DNA from: Paenibacillus harenae DSM 16969
Lineage (GTDB): Bacteria > Bacillota > Bacilli > Paenibacillales > Paenibacillaceae
Direction of reading: 5' to 3'
Assembly (NCBI RefSeq): GCF_000422465.1
Contig: NZ_AULV01000015.1
Coordinates: forward strand, 124,001 to 188,000
DNA length: 64,000 bases
Part shown: positions 26,433 through 34,407 of the stretch, in pieces
Numbering within the stretch: position 1 is the stretch's first letter
How the letters are laid out: each line of letters starts with the position of its first letter
The notes under the pieces: generated by a model
What the model saw: the letters and a program-made list of their open reading frames with translations, nothing else
The model's database searches: none
What the model was told of the DNA's origin: nothing
Program-made: the position numbers and the translations under genes

Positions 26433-26460
26433 GACGATTAAGGTGCCTGCGATTGTGACC
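26433..26460 (-). promoter_or_regulatory. Candidate ECF41-dependent promoter
   Basis: On the minus strand, GGTCACA (26460-26454) and CGTC (26436-26433) lie 17 bases apart. This nearly matches the published ECF41 motif TGTCACA - about 16 bases - CGTC. It sits about 36 bases before the oxidoreductase start, in front of the oxidoreductase-sigma operon, as expected for autoregulation. Confidence 0.6.
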
Positions 26461-26623
26461 GCGGAGACGGGAGCTTTGTAACAAACAGGTCATCGAGCAT
26501 AACGGTATTTTTAAATCGGATAGAAAGGATAGCGAAAAATGAACGAAAAAAGAGTGCGCACTTTATCGGGACCGTACGCTTCGCCGGCAATCGTTTGACG
26601 AGCTCATTCATCCCCAAGGATAA

Positions 26624-26917
26624 CTAGTAGAATGAATGTTCCGGAAATCATGTTCTTACGGGATGATCGGCTAGCCCGCATTTTTGCTCCGCAGGTTTCG
26701 GGGCTAACGGTTTAACGGACGTCAGAGGCGTTATCATCCCAAAATGGGGCATTTGAAAAATCTAACGGACATAAGTAGCCTTATGGAGCCGATTCATGCC
26801 TTATTCCCTTAGATTTATTGGAAATAACGTCCCTCACGTCCGTTAGATTTCGATATCCGTGGTTTTCTTTGAATTAGCGTCTCTCACGTCCGTTACAGTT
26901 TGGTCGTATACTTACGT
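26624..26917 (-). repeat. 0.28-kb repeat, copy B, inverted relative to copy A
   Basis: Inverted copy of 13835-14119. It keeps all four 21-bp iterons; copy A differs at scattered positions, mostly substitutions plus small insertions/deletions. The iterons in copy B are closer to each other than those in copy A (all four begin TAACGGAC when read outward-in), suggesting it is the better-preserved copy. It lies in the 0.72-kb gap between the flavin oxidoreductase promoter and the ThuA gene; the gap holds no gene. Confidence 0.85.
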
Positions 26918-27061
26918 ACGGCGAAAATAGAGCCGATAAAACGATTGTCTTTCCTCATCTTTATGAGCCAAATCTCACTATTTCCATTGCTGCATTAAGT
27001 CCCCATTACCGCAATCGTAAAGCGGCTTAAGCTTGCCGCACGGATAGCTGTATATGCAGCC

Positions 27062-27095
27062 ATAGTCTGTGCCGCACTTCAGCGGCACAGACTAT
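27062..27095. terminator. Perfect 14-bp hairpin downstream of the ThuA gene
   Basis: ATAGTCTGTGCCGC (27062-27075) and its exact complement (27082-27095) enclose a 6-base loop, 26 bases beyond the stop of the ThuA-like gene. It lacks a T run, so termination is uncertain; a regulatory or repeat-type hairpin is also possible. Confidence 0.45.
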
Positions 27096-27121
27096 AACAA
27101 GGGAACCATTAGCCAATTCCG

Positions 27122-27853
27122 TTATTTGCCGATCGGCTCAAGCGGAGCAACCCGCCCGTAGGCGACGTTCGCGCCTCTCGCCGGAGCGGCCCATCGCACG
27201 CCGTTTCCGATAACCTTCAATATTTCCGGCTGATGGTAGATCGGGAACGTCTCGTGTCCCGGCCGGAAATAGAACAGCTTGCCCTTGCCCCTCCGGTAGC
27301 AGCATCCGCTCCGGAACACTTCGCCGCCCTCGAACCAGGAGATGAAGACGAGCTCATCCGGCGCCGGAATTTCAAAGCGCTCCCCGTACATCTCTTCCTT
27401 CGGAATTTCAATGTATTGGTCCAGGCCCTCCGCGATCGGATGTCCATGCTCGATGACCCAGATCCGTTCCTTCTCGCCGTCGTCTCGCCACTTGAGCGCG
27501 CCTGTCTTCGTTCCGAGCAGCGATTCGAAAATTTTCGAGCCGTGCCCGGAGTGGAGAACGATCAGCCCCATGCCGTCCAGCACGCGGAAACGCACCTTCT
27601 CTACAATGTCGTCTCTGACTTCGCCATGCGCCAGATGGCCCCACCAGATGAGCACGTCCGTATGGTTCAGCACGTCATCGCTAAGTCCGTGCTCGGGATC
27701 GTCCAGCACGGCGGTCCGTACCTCAAAGCCGCCGTCCGTCCTCAAGTAGCCGCCAATCGCGTTATGGATGCCTTCCGGGTAAATGCTTCGGACATGCTCG
27801 TTCTGCCGCTCATGCCGGTATTCATTCCATACCGTTACTTTAATCGTGGTCAT
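27122..27853 (-). CDS. ThuA-like (trehalose-utilisation) domain protein
   Basis: 243 residues of the ThuA fold (class I glutamine-amidotransferase-like), often acting with Gfo/Idh/MocA dehydrogenases on oxidised sugars. Visible segments: [75 protein letters not shown] and [14 protein letters not shown]. Its ATG overlaps the stop of the dehydrogenase gene by 4 bases, so the two are translated together. Exact substrate unknown. Confidence 0.88.
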   Translation of the reverse strand: MTTIKVTVWNEYRHERQNEHVRSIYPEGIHNAIGGYLRTDGGFEVRTAVLDDPEHGLSDDVLNHTDVLIWWGHLAHGEVRDDIVEKVRFRVLDGMGLIVLHSGHGSKIFESLLGTKTGALKWRDDGEKERIWVIEHGHPIAEGLDQYIEIPKEEMYGERFEIPAPDELVFISWFEGGEVFRSGCCYRRGKGKLFYFRPGHETFPIYHQPEILKVIGNGVRWAAPARGANVAYGRVAPLEPIGK

Positions 27854-28908
27854 CCGTGTTCCGCCTCCTGTTCAACGGTCACCCATCGTTCGTCGGTAAA
27901 AGATTGAATGATGCGGTCGATCGTCAATTGATTGATATAGCCGTCTTCAATCGTTGCGTCCAATCCGTCTCCCTTTTCATTTAGAAGGTTGAAGAAGGAC
28001 TGCATCTGTCCTGCGCGGAATTCAACCGGAATGTCCACCCGGCGGAACTCCCGCTCTTCTCCCAGCTTCACATGAATCGTGTCCTCTTCCTCGAGGTTAT
28101 AGACGAGCGCTCCCTTCGTGCCGTAGATCTCCAACTGCTGGTAATTGCCCCGTCCGTATGCAAACCGCGAAATGCTCATCGATGCGGAAGCGCCGCTCTC
28201 GAACCGGGAGAGCACATGGCAGAAGTCGTCTACATCGACCTCGCCTTTGCCTTCGGCTCCGGGCAGGTCGCGCTCCTTCACAATCGTTCCCGCGTCGGCG
28301 ACGACACGGACTGTCTCCCCCACAAGAATGCGGGTAAGATCCAATATGTGAGAGCCTAAATCGCCAAGCGCGCCTGAGCCCGACAGCTCTTTGCGGAACC
28401 GCCATACGAGCGGAATATCTTCGCGGATCCCCCAGCTTTGTAAATATTGGCTGTACACATGGTTGATCGTCCCTAAGCTTCCTAGTTCGATCAGCTTCTT
28501 CGCATATCGGACAGCCGATTTGTAGCGGTAAGAGAAGCACACCATATGCGGAAGCGGATTCGCTTCCAGCTCCCGCTTTAGTACAGCCGCTTCCTCGGCA
28601 TTCATCGCGATCGGCTTCTCAAGCGCAAAAGGCTTATTCAGCTTGATCGCATCATAAGCGATCGCAAAATGGTTGCTGTTCGGCGTACCTATCGTCACCG
28701 CATCCAATTCGGGATCCTTCAGCATATCCAGATGGTTCGTATAACGTCGCGACGCCGGAACGTTCAGCTCCCCGCCTTTGGCCAAAAGCGCCTTCGCATT
28801 ACAATCGCACAGCGACCATACCTCGGCGTCCCCGCTTGCCAATATGCCTTCGATATGAAAATTCGCGATACCGCCTAGTCCGATAACGCCGATTTTCAGC
28901 TTCTTCAT
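27850..28908 (-). CDS. Gfo/Idh/MocA-family oxidoreductase
   Basis: About 352 residues, NAD(P)-dependent. The N-terminal Rossmann motif [21 protein letters not shown] is followed by [11 protein letters not shown] (conserved EKP motif) and [14 protein letters not shown] (active-site His). Two ATGs lie nine bases apart; the inner one at 28908 is preferred because AAGGATGG then lies nine bases upstream. Coupled to the ThuA gene and divergent from the AraC regulator, which probably controls it. Confidence 0.88.
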   Translation of the reverse strand: MKKLKIGVIGLGGIANFHIEGILASGDAEVWSLCDCNAKALLAKGGELNVPASRRYTNHLDMLKDPELDAVTIGTPNSNHFAIAYDAIKLNKPFALEKPIAMNAEEAAVLKRELEANPLPHMVCFSYRYKSAVRYAKKLIELGSLGTINHVYSQYLQSWGIREDIPLVWRFRKELSGSGALGDLGSHILDLTRILVGETVRVVADAGTIVKERDLPGAEGKGEVDVDDFCHVLSRFESGASASMSISRFAYGRGNYQQLEIYGTKGALVYNLEEEDTIHVKLGEEREFRRVDIPVEFRAGQMQSFFNLLNEKGDGLDATIEDGYINQLTIDRIIQSFTDERWVTVEQEAEHG

Positions 28909-29037
28909 GCGCCTCATCCATCCTTGTCTTCAGTTGATTTCACAACCTCAGTATAGTTTGTGATAGAATGAACGGGAATGTCGGATCTAGACTATTTTTG
29001 TACAAAAGCGACTTTTCGTTGAACAGGAGGAAGGCCT

Positions 29038-29973
29038 TTGCTAGCCATTAATGTGGAAATCGTGCCACGGGTCAAAATTATGGGGTTTATCGCGTATAAG
29101 AGTCCTTGGCTTCATTTCAAGCGCAGCGTGAACGAATACGTGCTCTATTTCATACGAAGCGGCGAGCTGCACATTAGAGAGGAGGATAAGCGTTATGTGC
29201 TCCGGAAGGGGGATATGTTTATCCTGGAGCCAAACATGGAGCATGAGGGCACGGAGAAGCATGTCTGCGACTACTATTACATCCATTTCGAGCATCCGGA
29301 TATGAAAACGGTGCATATCGAAGACATGCAGGCAGTCGCCCATTACTTTATCGCACGGCATGAACAGCCGCCATTCGCCTTGTCCGTCCCTTCTCCTGCA
29401 GAGATCGGACCGTTTGACTGTTATTTCCCGAAATATCATACGATTTCCGATAAAACCAGATTTCAGCAGACGCTGCACGCCATGAACGAGATGCTGCACC
29501 TCTACAAACGCAAGCACTACAACCGAAGTTTAACGGCCTTAAAATTTACCCAGCTGCTCATCGAGCTGTCTCGCGGGAACTTTACGGACGAGCTGCAAAG
29601 AAACGACCGATTTCATTCCAAAGCGATCGTGAAGGTGAACGCGCTGCTCGATTATATTCACCAAAACTACCAGAGCAAAATAACGGGCAGCGGCATCGAG
29701 CGGTTGTTCGAAACCAATTTCGATTATTTAAACCGCGCCTTCAAGAAAGCGACGGGCCAATCGATCAGCCGCTATATCAACACCGTCCGCATTAATCAAG
29801 CCAAAGAGCTGATCGAGACGACGCCGCTCAGCATCGGCGAGATCGGTTATTTAACCGGATTAAACGATCCTTACCATTTCAGCAAAGTATTTAAGAAATA
29901 CGTCGGCGTCTCGCCGACTCAATATTTCAGGAACGTGAAGGAAATCCATTCACGCGATGAACAAAATCGCTGA
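29038..29973 (+). CDS. AraC-family transcriptional regulator with N-terminal cupin-like domain
   Basis: 311 residues. An N-terminal ligand-binding beta-barrel (ELHIREEDKRYVLRKGDMFILEPNMEH) is followed by two helix-turn-helix motifs of AraC type (KVNALLDYIHQNYQSKITGSGIERLF and IGEIGYLTGLNDPYHFSKVFKKYVGVSPTQYF). It starts at TTG, set by an AGGAGG centred about 10 bases upstream. Divergent from the Gfo/ThuA pair; regulation of that pair is the likely role. Confidence 0.88.
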   Translation: MLAINVEIVPRVKIMGFIAYKSPWLHFKRSVNEYVLYFIRSGELHIREEDKRYVLRKGDMFILEPNMEHEGTEKHVCDYYYIHFEHPDMKTVHIEDMQAVAHYFIARHEQPPFALSVPSPAEIGPFDCYFPKYHTISDKTRFQQTLHAMNEMLHLYKRKHYNRSLTALKFTQLLIELSRGNFTDELQRNDRFHSKAIVKVNALLDYIHQNYQSKITGSGIERLFETNFDYLNRAFKKATGQSISRYINTVRINQAKELIETTPLSIGEIGYLTGLNDPYHFSKVFKKYVGVSPTQYFRNVKEIHSRDEQNR

Positions 29974-30034
29974 TCCGGCCGGCCGGCAAGGCTTGCAGAA
30001 ATAAAAGCCTTGAATCTGGTCGCAGCCTTTATCT

Positions 30035-30493
30035 TTATTGGCCGGGTACGATCATATGAATGGAAAACTCCCCGATGTCCGGAATATGCAGCGGGACCGA
30101 AACCGCTTTAAGCGGAACATCCGACGCGCAGCCCTTCAGGATGCTCGGCGGGGTAATATCGACTTGAATTCCTTCGTTGTACAGAAGCGTCGTGGCGTTT
30201 CCGCTAATCATATTGCCCAGCTCGGAAATAGCGCTTTGGCACATTTCATCCATTTCCGTAACGGCGTAGCCGCCCATCATCGCCGCCACGATCTTTAGAG
30301 CGACCTGTTCCGGGATGCCGAACATCACGTTTCCTTCGAATTCTCCCACGATCCCGATTTCGAGCCAAATGTGGTTGTCGAGCAGCTCCACGTTTATTAA
30401 TTTCAAATCTCCGACAGTAGGCTTCGTTTGAACGAACGTTTCGATAATATGAATCGAGGATGATATAAACGGATTAATATAGCTTGCTTTCAT
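30035..30493 (-). CDS. CheX-like chemotaxis phosphatase domain protein
   Basis: 152 residues of the CheC/CheX/FliY phosphatase superfamily, which remove phosphate from CheY~P. The active motif is visible once as ELGNMISGNA (Glu91, Asn94), as expected for CheX. A stand-alone gene, not in a chemotaxis operon. The start is set by AAAGGGGGA 7 bases before the ATG. The unusually structured 5' leader (c-di-GMP-I aptamer plus terminator) implies that its expression follows c-di-GMP, linking motility output to this messenger. Confidence 0.88.
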   Translation of the reverse strand: MKASYINPFISSSIHIIETFVQTKPTVGDLKLINVELLDNHIWLEIGIVGEFEGNVMFGIPEQVALKIVAAMMGGYAVTEMDEMCQSAISELGNMISGNATTLLYNEGIQVDITPPSILKGCASDVPLKAVSVPLHIPDIGEFSIHMIVPGQ

Positions 30494-30554
30494 TACAATT
30501 CCCCCTTTGTATTAGCAATCGAATCGCCTATCGGCATCCTCGTCAGAGAACGCA

Positions 30555-30585
30555 CAAAAAAACTGCTCCCGAAATGAGAGCAGTT
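30555..30585 (-). terminator. Riboswitch-controlled intrinsic terminator
   Basis: On the minus strand the 8-bp stem AACTGCTC/GAGCAGTT (30585-30561) is followed by a run of seven T. It lies between the c-di-GMP-I aptamer and the cheX-like gene, so it is probably the expression platform. Confidence 0.75.
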
Positions 30586-30607
30586 CCTCTTCTAAAAGAA
30601 AAGGCTA

Positions 30608-30695
30608 CATTTCGGTAACCCGGCCGCCATAGAAATCATTCCGTAGGCCCGAGGCTTTGCGTCCCTACTTTTCAGCAGGTTTGCCGTTATCGTAT
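30608..30695 (-). ncRNA. c-di-GMP-I (GEMM-I) riboswitch aptamer
   Basis: Read on the minus strand, the sequence carries the conserved GEMM-I blocks in order: GGCAAACC, a GAAA tetraloop, GGGACGCAAAGCC, CGGGCCTA, a variable arm, then ATGGCGGCCGGGTTACCG, which holds the tetraloop-receptor side and 3' pairing. Spacing matches the known aptamer of about 85-90 nucleotides. It lies about 115 bases upstream of the cheX-like gene with an intrinsic terminator in between. Because transcription termination follows the aptamer, ligand binding probably alters read-through; on or off cannot be decided by eye. Confidence 0.88.
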
Positions 30696-30749
30696 ATAGT
30701 CATCTATGTAATCAGGAATAAAGTCCCGATTTATACAAGGTTCACAACC

Positions 30750-30777
30750 ATTCTACCACAAACTTTCAATAAGACAA
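30750..30777 (-). promoter_or_regulatory. Candidate sigma-A promoter of the riboswitch-cheX unit
   Basis: On the minus strand TTGTCT (30777-30772) and TAGAAT (30755-30750) are separated by 16 bases, about 55 bases upstream of the aptamer. Confidence 0.4.
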
Positions 30778-30827
30778 AAGACTTATTTCGCAAAAAAATA
30801 GCCCTCCGCCGGAAGGCCTAGCACCTA

Positions 30828-31385
30828 TTAAACGCGAAACAATCCGTAGCCGCTGAGCGGAATCACCGGATTCTCGTCCAACTTCAAGCCTTGCGCCTCT
30901 CCGTGAAAGGCTACGTCCACAAGCCATTTCGTAAACGGAGCCACGTTCATCGTCTCCAGCTCCCGCAGGCTGAAAAATCCGGCCGCATCCACCTCCACGT
31001 TATCTGGCGCCGGTTCGCCGCCGGCGTATTCCATTTCGAAAGCGATATAGACATTATGAATGGTCCTCGGCTGGTCGCGCAGCGCTGCGACGCTCTTGAC
31101 GACCGCTTTCACTCCGCACTCTTCCAGCACCTCCCGCTCAATCGTTTCCTGAATCGGCTCCTGCTGCTCGATATAACCGCCTGGATTCGTCCAGTAGCCT
31201 TTGCCGGGTTCTTGTGCTCTTCGGACGAGCAGTATCCGATCTTCCTTCCGTACCAACGCTCCAACGCCTATGCTGTAGCTGCCCCAATGGACAAAGCTGC
31301 AGCTGGTACAAGCCCTTCTCATCGTTCCGTCGATATCCCGGGTTTCCAATTTATGACCGCATGTCATGCAAAAATTCACTTCCAT
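30828..31385 (-). CDS. Nudix hydrolase with N-terminal zinc ribbon
   Basis: 185 residues. A zinc-ribbon (CMTCGHKL and CTSCSFVHW, four Cys) precedes the Nudix domain, whose box reads GGYIEQQEPIQETIEREVLEECGV with the catalytic REVLEE glutamates. This resembles NudC/NADH-pyrophosphatase-like or ADP-ribose-type enzymes; the true substrate is unknown. GAGGTGAG precedes the ATG. It stands alone, about 70 bases downstream of no gene; a poorly informative region follows. Confidence 0.85.
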   Translation of the reverse strand: MEVNFCMTCGHKLETRDIDGTMRRACTSCSFVHWGSYSIGVGALVRKEDRILLVRRAQEPGKGYWTNPGGYIEQQEPIQETIEREVLEECGVKAVVKSVAALRDQPRTIHNVYIAFEMEYAGGEPAPDNVEVDAAGFFSLRELETMNVAPFTKWLVDVAFHGEAQGLKLDENPVIPLSGYGLFRV

Positions 31386-31489
31386 CTATGCTCACCTCAA
31401 CTATAAGCTTTTGTATTCCCAAACTGCCCTATTATATTCGGTCCCGTCACCCGAGAGGAATGGCTGGATTTACTGTTATAACGGCATTG

Positions 31490-31533
31490 CGCAGCAAACC
31501 CCCGGGTTAATTCAAGCCAGGGGGTTTGCTGCG
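31490..31533. terminator. Intrinsic terminator after the ParM-like gene
   Basis: Perfect 14-bp arms (31490-31503 and 31520-31533: CGCAGCAAACCCCC and its complement) lie four bases beyond the ParM-like stop. There are T residues only on the plus-strand side, so it may work chiefly as a stem-stabilised or bidirectional terminator. Confidence 0.6.
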
Positions 31534-31537
31534 TTTC

Positions 31538-32635
31538 TTATACGACTTCCGCCTGATTCATTTTGTTTCTGGCCAGCTTGAGGTAGCCGTAGACGTTCTG
31601 AAGCTCGCTGTCTTCGACAAAACGCAGACGCATGCCTTCCGCGGCTTCGTGTATGTACGGCTTGAGCGCGGCGGCGCCGCCTCCGAGTACGTAGAAGCAC
31701 TCAATATCGGGATACTTCTTCCAGCGTTTGCGGATAAGATCCACGATCTTCTGCGCCGCCCGGCCGAAATAGTTATCTACGATGGACCGAATATCCGCTT
31801 TACCTTCGCCGGGACGCTGAATGGTATAGGCGCCTTTTCGGATGCGCTGAACCAGCTTCGTCCGGCTGGCAAAGCGATAGCCGTGCTGATCCTCTACGTC
31901 GCGAATAATCGCATCCAGATAAGATGCCAACCCAAGCTGCTCGCCGGTGCTGAATTGGTTATCGATGCTCATTCTTTTGATGACGGGAAAATCGGTCGTA
32001 AGAGCGCCCATCTCGCAAACCCCGATGCAGCCGTTATACAGTTCCTCGTCACGCACCTGCAAATTGTCGTGAGTGGCCATGTTGAACAGAGCCGCGGCCC
32101 CTTCAATCGAAATAATCGCTTTACGAATGAGGAGCCGAACCGTCCGGCCCTTCAGCTTCGGCGTGGACAGGAACGTCACCTCATGCTCGCCGACGAGGCG
32201 CTCCTCGAATTGCTGATGGTAGCGGGCATAGGTCCGAACGGGCAGGCCTGTGCCGATCACGTATTCCGCTTCATCCCGTGTCTGGCCCGGCTGCTGCGCC
32301 TGTGCGGCTGAACCGGCAATACTCGCGTAAGCAAGCGCCGTCAGAGCGACAATAAGCGACTGGTCGCTGGTCGCTTTGTTGTCCGTCTCTTCCAGCTCCA
32401 CGTTATCCTGATCCTCCGAGGCCAGCATGCCGATAAAATATCGCTGGTTTCTTTTCTTCAGTTTGGGACTGTATACCATGACGTCCAACGCTTTAAGAGG
32501 GGAATCCTCCTCTTGCAGAACATGCCGTTCATAACCGGGCGAAACGACGCTCGGAATGATGATGGGCTCATGCCCCCCGCCCATAACCAATTTGACGCTG
32601 TCGTTTCCAATATCAATTCCAGCAAGCCTAATCAT
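31538..32635 (-). CDS. ParM/StbA-like actin-family ATPase
   Basis: About 365 residues. The N-terminal phosphate-1 motif AGIDIGNDSVKLVMGG and the later EMGALTTDFPV and YVLGGGAAALKPYIHEAA (adenosine motif) are those of ParM/StbA actin homologues. In plasmids these polymerise to segregate DNA, but here no ParR gene or obvious centromere-like iterons are next to it. Of the two adjacent ATGs the inner (32635) gives a better distance (6) from GGAGG. It is divergent from an M23 peptidase-bactofilin pair. Likely a chromosomal cytoskeletal or envelope-linked filament protein; function is open. Confidence 0.85.
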   Translation of the reverse strand: MIRLAGIDIGNDSVKLVMGGGHEPIIIPSVVSPGYERHVLQEEDSPLKALDVMVYSPKLKKRNQRYFIGMLASEDQDNVELEETDNKATSDQSLIVALTALAYASIAGSAAQAQQPGQTRDEAEYVIGTGLPVRTYARYHQQFEERLVGEHEVTFLSTPKLKGRTVRLLIRKAIISIEGAAALFNMATHDNLQVRDEELYNGCIGVCEMGALTTDFPVIKRMSIDNQFSTGEQLGLASYLDAIIRDVEDQHGYRFASRTKLVQRIRKGAYTIQRPGEGKADIRSIVDNYFGRAAQKIVDLIRKRWKKYPDIECFYVLGGGAAALKPYIHEAAEGMRLRFVEDSELQNVYGYLKLARNKMNQAEVV

Positions 32636-32814
32636 CATCTACCTCCATATCGGTTTCCGAATAGTGTTCTTCAGGCTTATGATTTCGACTTATTTTGACA
32701 ATATCCTCTTTTAATTTCTTCTTTATTTCCATTAATTTGCGAATAAGAAGGAATTTTGAGTTTATATGTCGAATATGCAATCCGATGAGTTTTGTTATAT
32801 TTAGGAGGAACGTC

Positions 32815-33795
32815 ATGAAATGGATGTCCAAGACGTTCACATTCGTCGTTATTCCGGATGCGAACCAATCCGTCCAGCAATTTCGGTTGCCTATTATGAT
32901 CCTGATAGTAGTACCTGCTATTATTGCCCTTTTGGCTGTCAGCGCTATTGTTTTTTTCTCGCTATATTCCAAGCATTCCAGCTTCAATAACGATTTGCAG
33001 GCCCAGCTGTCGGCTTCCGCGGCCAAGTATGAACAGCAGCTGACCGAGAAAGAGGGAAGCATCGCCGATCTGCAGACCGATCTTGTTCAATTATCGGAGC
33101 AGGCCGAGACGATGGAGCGGAAGATGGCCGAAATCAATGAGCTGGAAGCTGAATTAAAGCAGATCGTCGGAATTAATCCCGACTCTTCCCCGGCCTCCTC
33201 CTCCAAAATCGTTGTCGAGGAGGGCGGACAAGGCGGTCAGGAGCTCCCGCTTCCCGATGGCGCATCGGACTCCCTTGCTTCCGAAGCTATGAAGCAGTAT
33301 TCGAGCATCGGCGAACGGCTGGAGGCCATGAAGCCCAACCTGGAGGAAACCAAGCAAGCCGTCCTTGATTATCAGAAAATGCTGAACGTCACTCCGACAA
33401 TCTGGCCTGCCGACTCCCGGAAAGTGACCTCCTTGTTCGGCATTCGACAGGATCCTTTTACCGGAAGGGCCACTTACCACAACGGCGTCGATATCGGGGG
33501 ACGTACCGGAGACCCGGTCTATGCCGCCGCCGAGGGCGTCATCATCCTATCGGAGAAGGACGGCACGCTCGGAAATAACGTCATGATTAATCATGGACGG
33601 GGCATCCGCACGCGCTATTCCCACCTGAGCAAACGATTAGCGGACGTCGGCGATAAGGTAACGAAGGGCCAGCTGATCGGCGAAATGGGGAGTACGGGCA
33701 GAAGCACCGGGCCGCATCTCCATTACGAGGTCATCGTTAACGGCGGGCACGTGAATCCCATTCCTTACATAAAAGCAGATAGAGAGGAACCGTGA
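32815..33795 (+). CDS. M23 family metallopeptidase (murein hydrolase), membrane-anchored
   Basis: 326 residues. A short basic N terminus, one membrane anchor (PIMILIVVPAIIALLAVSAIVFF, about residues 30-52), a coiled-coil (about 65-125), then a LytM-type domain: HNGVDIGG (zinc His and Asp) and GPHLHYEVIV (HxH). It should cut peptidoglycan outside the membrane. The ATG at 32815 follows AGGAGG with 6 bases; a longer frame from 32695 lacks a site. Its stop is one base before the bactofilin start, a conserved pairing in many bacteria. Confidence 0.9.
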   Translation: MKWMSKTFTFVVIPDANQSVQQFRLPIMILIVVPAIIALLAVSAIVFFSLYSKHSSFNNDLQAQLSASAAKYEQQLTEKEGSIADLQTDLVQLSEQAETMERKMAEINELEAELKQIVGINPDSSPASSSKIVVEEGGQGGQELPLPDGASDSLASEAMKQYSSIGERLEAMKPNLEETKQAVLDYQKMLNVTPTIWPADSRKVTSLFGIRQDPFTGRATYHNGVDIGGRTGDPVYAAAEGVIILSEKDGTLGNNVMINHGRGIRTRYSHLSKRLADVGDKVTKGQLIGEMGSTGRSTGPHLHYEVIVNGGHVNPIPYIKADREEP

Positions 33796-33796
33796 C

Positions 33797-34249
33797 ATGT
33801 TTAAACGCAAAACCACCGCGATCAACCCTGATACCACCGATACGCTGATCGGCGAGGGCACGATTTTCGAAGGCAGAATCAAGTCCGAAGCCAGCATCCG
33901 CATCGAAGGACAAATCATTGGCGACATCGAGTCCGGCGGAGATGTCATTATCGGAGAGAACGGCTCCGCCCAATCGAATATTGCTTCCCGTGACCTCATT
34001 CTGGCAGGCAGGCTGACCGGAAATGCGGAAATTCAAGGCAAACTGACGATCCGCCCTACCGGTATCCTAATCGGCAACCTGTCCGCGCAAAGTCTCATTA
34101 TAGAGTCAGGCGGCGTATTCCAAGGAAACAGCCATATGGCGGTCAAAGAGCAGGCGGCCGCTTCAGCCAAAGCCCCAGCCGCCGAAGCCGCTGAGGAATC
34201 CGCCGCCGTTTCGGCCGTGACAGACAGCTCATCTCTGAAAGCCTGGTAA
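33797..34249 (+). CDS. Bactofilin (polymer-forming cytoskeletal protein)
   Basis: 150 residues. The beta-helix bactofilin core (TLIGEGTIFEGRIKSEASIRIEGQIIGDIESGGDVIIGENG..) runs from about residue 15 to 115 with regularly spaced Gly and aliphatic residues, followed by an Ala/Glu-rich tail. It polymerises without nucleotide. Located directly after the M23 gene, so the filament may position the hydrolase; the M23-bactofilin pair is known in other bacteria to shape cells. The stop codon lies in a 27-bp duplication. Confidence 0.9.
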   Translation: MFKRKTTAINPDTTDTLIGEGTIFEGRIKSEASIRIEGQIIGDIESGGDVIIGENGSAQSNIASRDLILAGRLTGNAEIQGKLTIRPTGILIGNLSAQSLIIESGGVFQGNSHMAVKEQAAASAKAPAAEAAEESAAVSAVTDSSSLKAW

Positions 34250-34282
34250 CAGGCATCATCTCTGAAAGCCTGGTAACAGGCA
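34229..34282 (+). repeat. Perfect 27-bp tandem duplication over the bactofilin stop codon
   Basis: 34229-34255 and 34256-34282 are identical. The TAA stop lies in the first copy, so the second copy is untranslated. Perfect identity suggests a recent event, though a sequencing or assembly artefact must be excluded. Confidence 0.85.
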
Positions 34283-34285
34283 GAT

Positions 34286-34321
34286 CAAGAACCCCTGAGC
34301 CTTATGGCTCAGGGGTTCTTG
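34286..34321 (+). terminator. Intrinsic terminator after the M23-bactofilin operon
   Basis: The 16-base arms (34286-34301 and 34306-34321, CAAGAACCCCTGAGCC and its complement) enclose TTAT. A T-containing tail (GTGTCTTT) follows. Confidence 0.75.
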
Positions 34322-34407
34322 GTGTCTTTATCGGAATTAATCGTTTGGCATTCCCTGCTTGCTTTATGCACAAAACGCCGCAGAATGTCGTCAACTAACC
34401 CTCACGT

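Noticed and set aside
13835-26917. Composite transposon or genomic island bounded by the 0.28-kb inverted repeats
   Set aside because: No transposase, integrase, target duplication or composition shift was seen; kept only as inverted repeats with possible inversion.
31538-32635. Plasmid or integrated-plasmid origin suggested by the ParM-like gene
   Set aside because: No parR, iterons, rep gene or relaxase near it; neighbouring genes look chromosomal.
32628-33062. Minus-strand 144-codon frame between ParM-like and M23 genes
   Set aside because: It runs antisense to the M23 membrane anchor and crosses a promoter region; residues are not protein-like.
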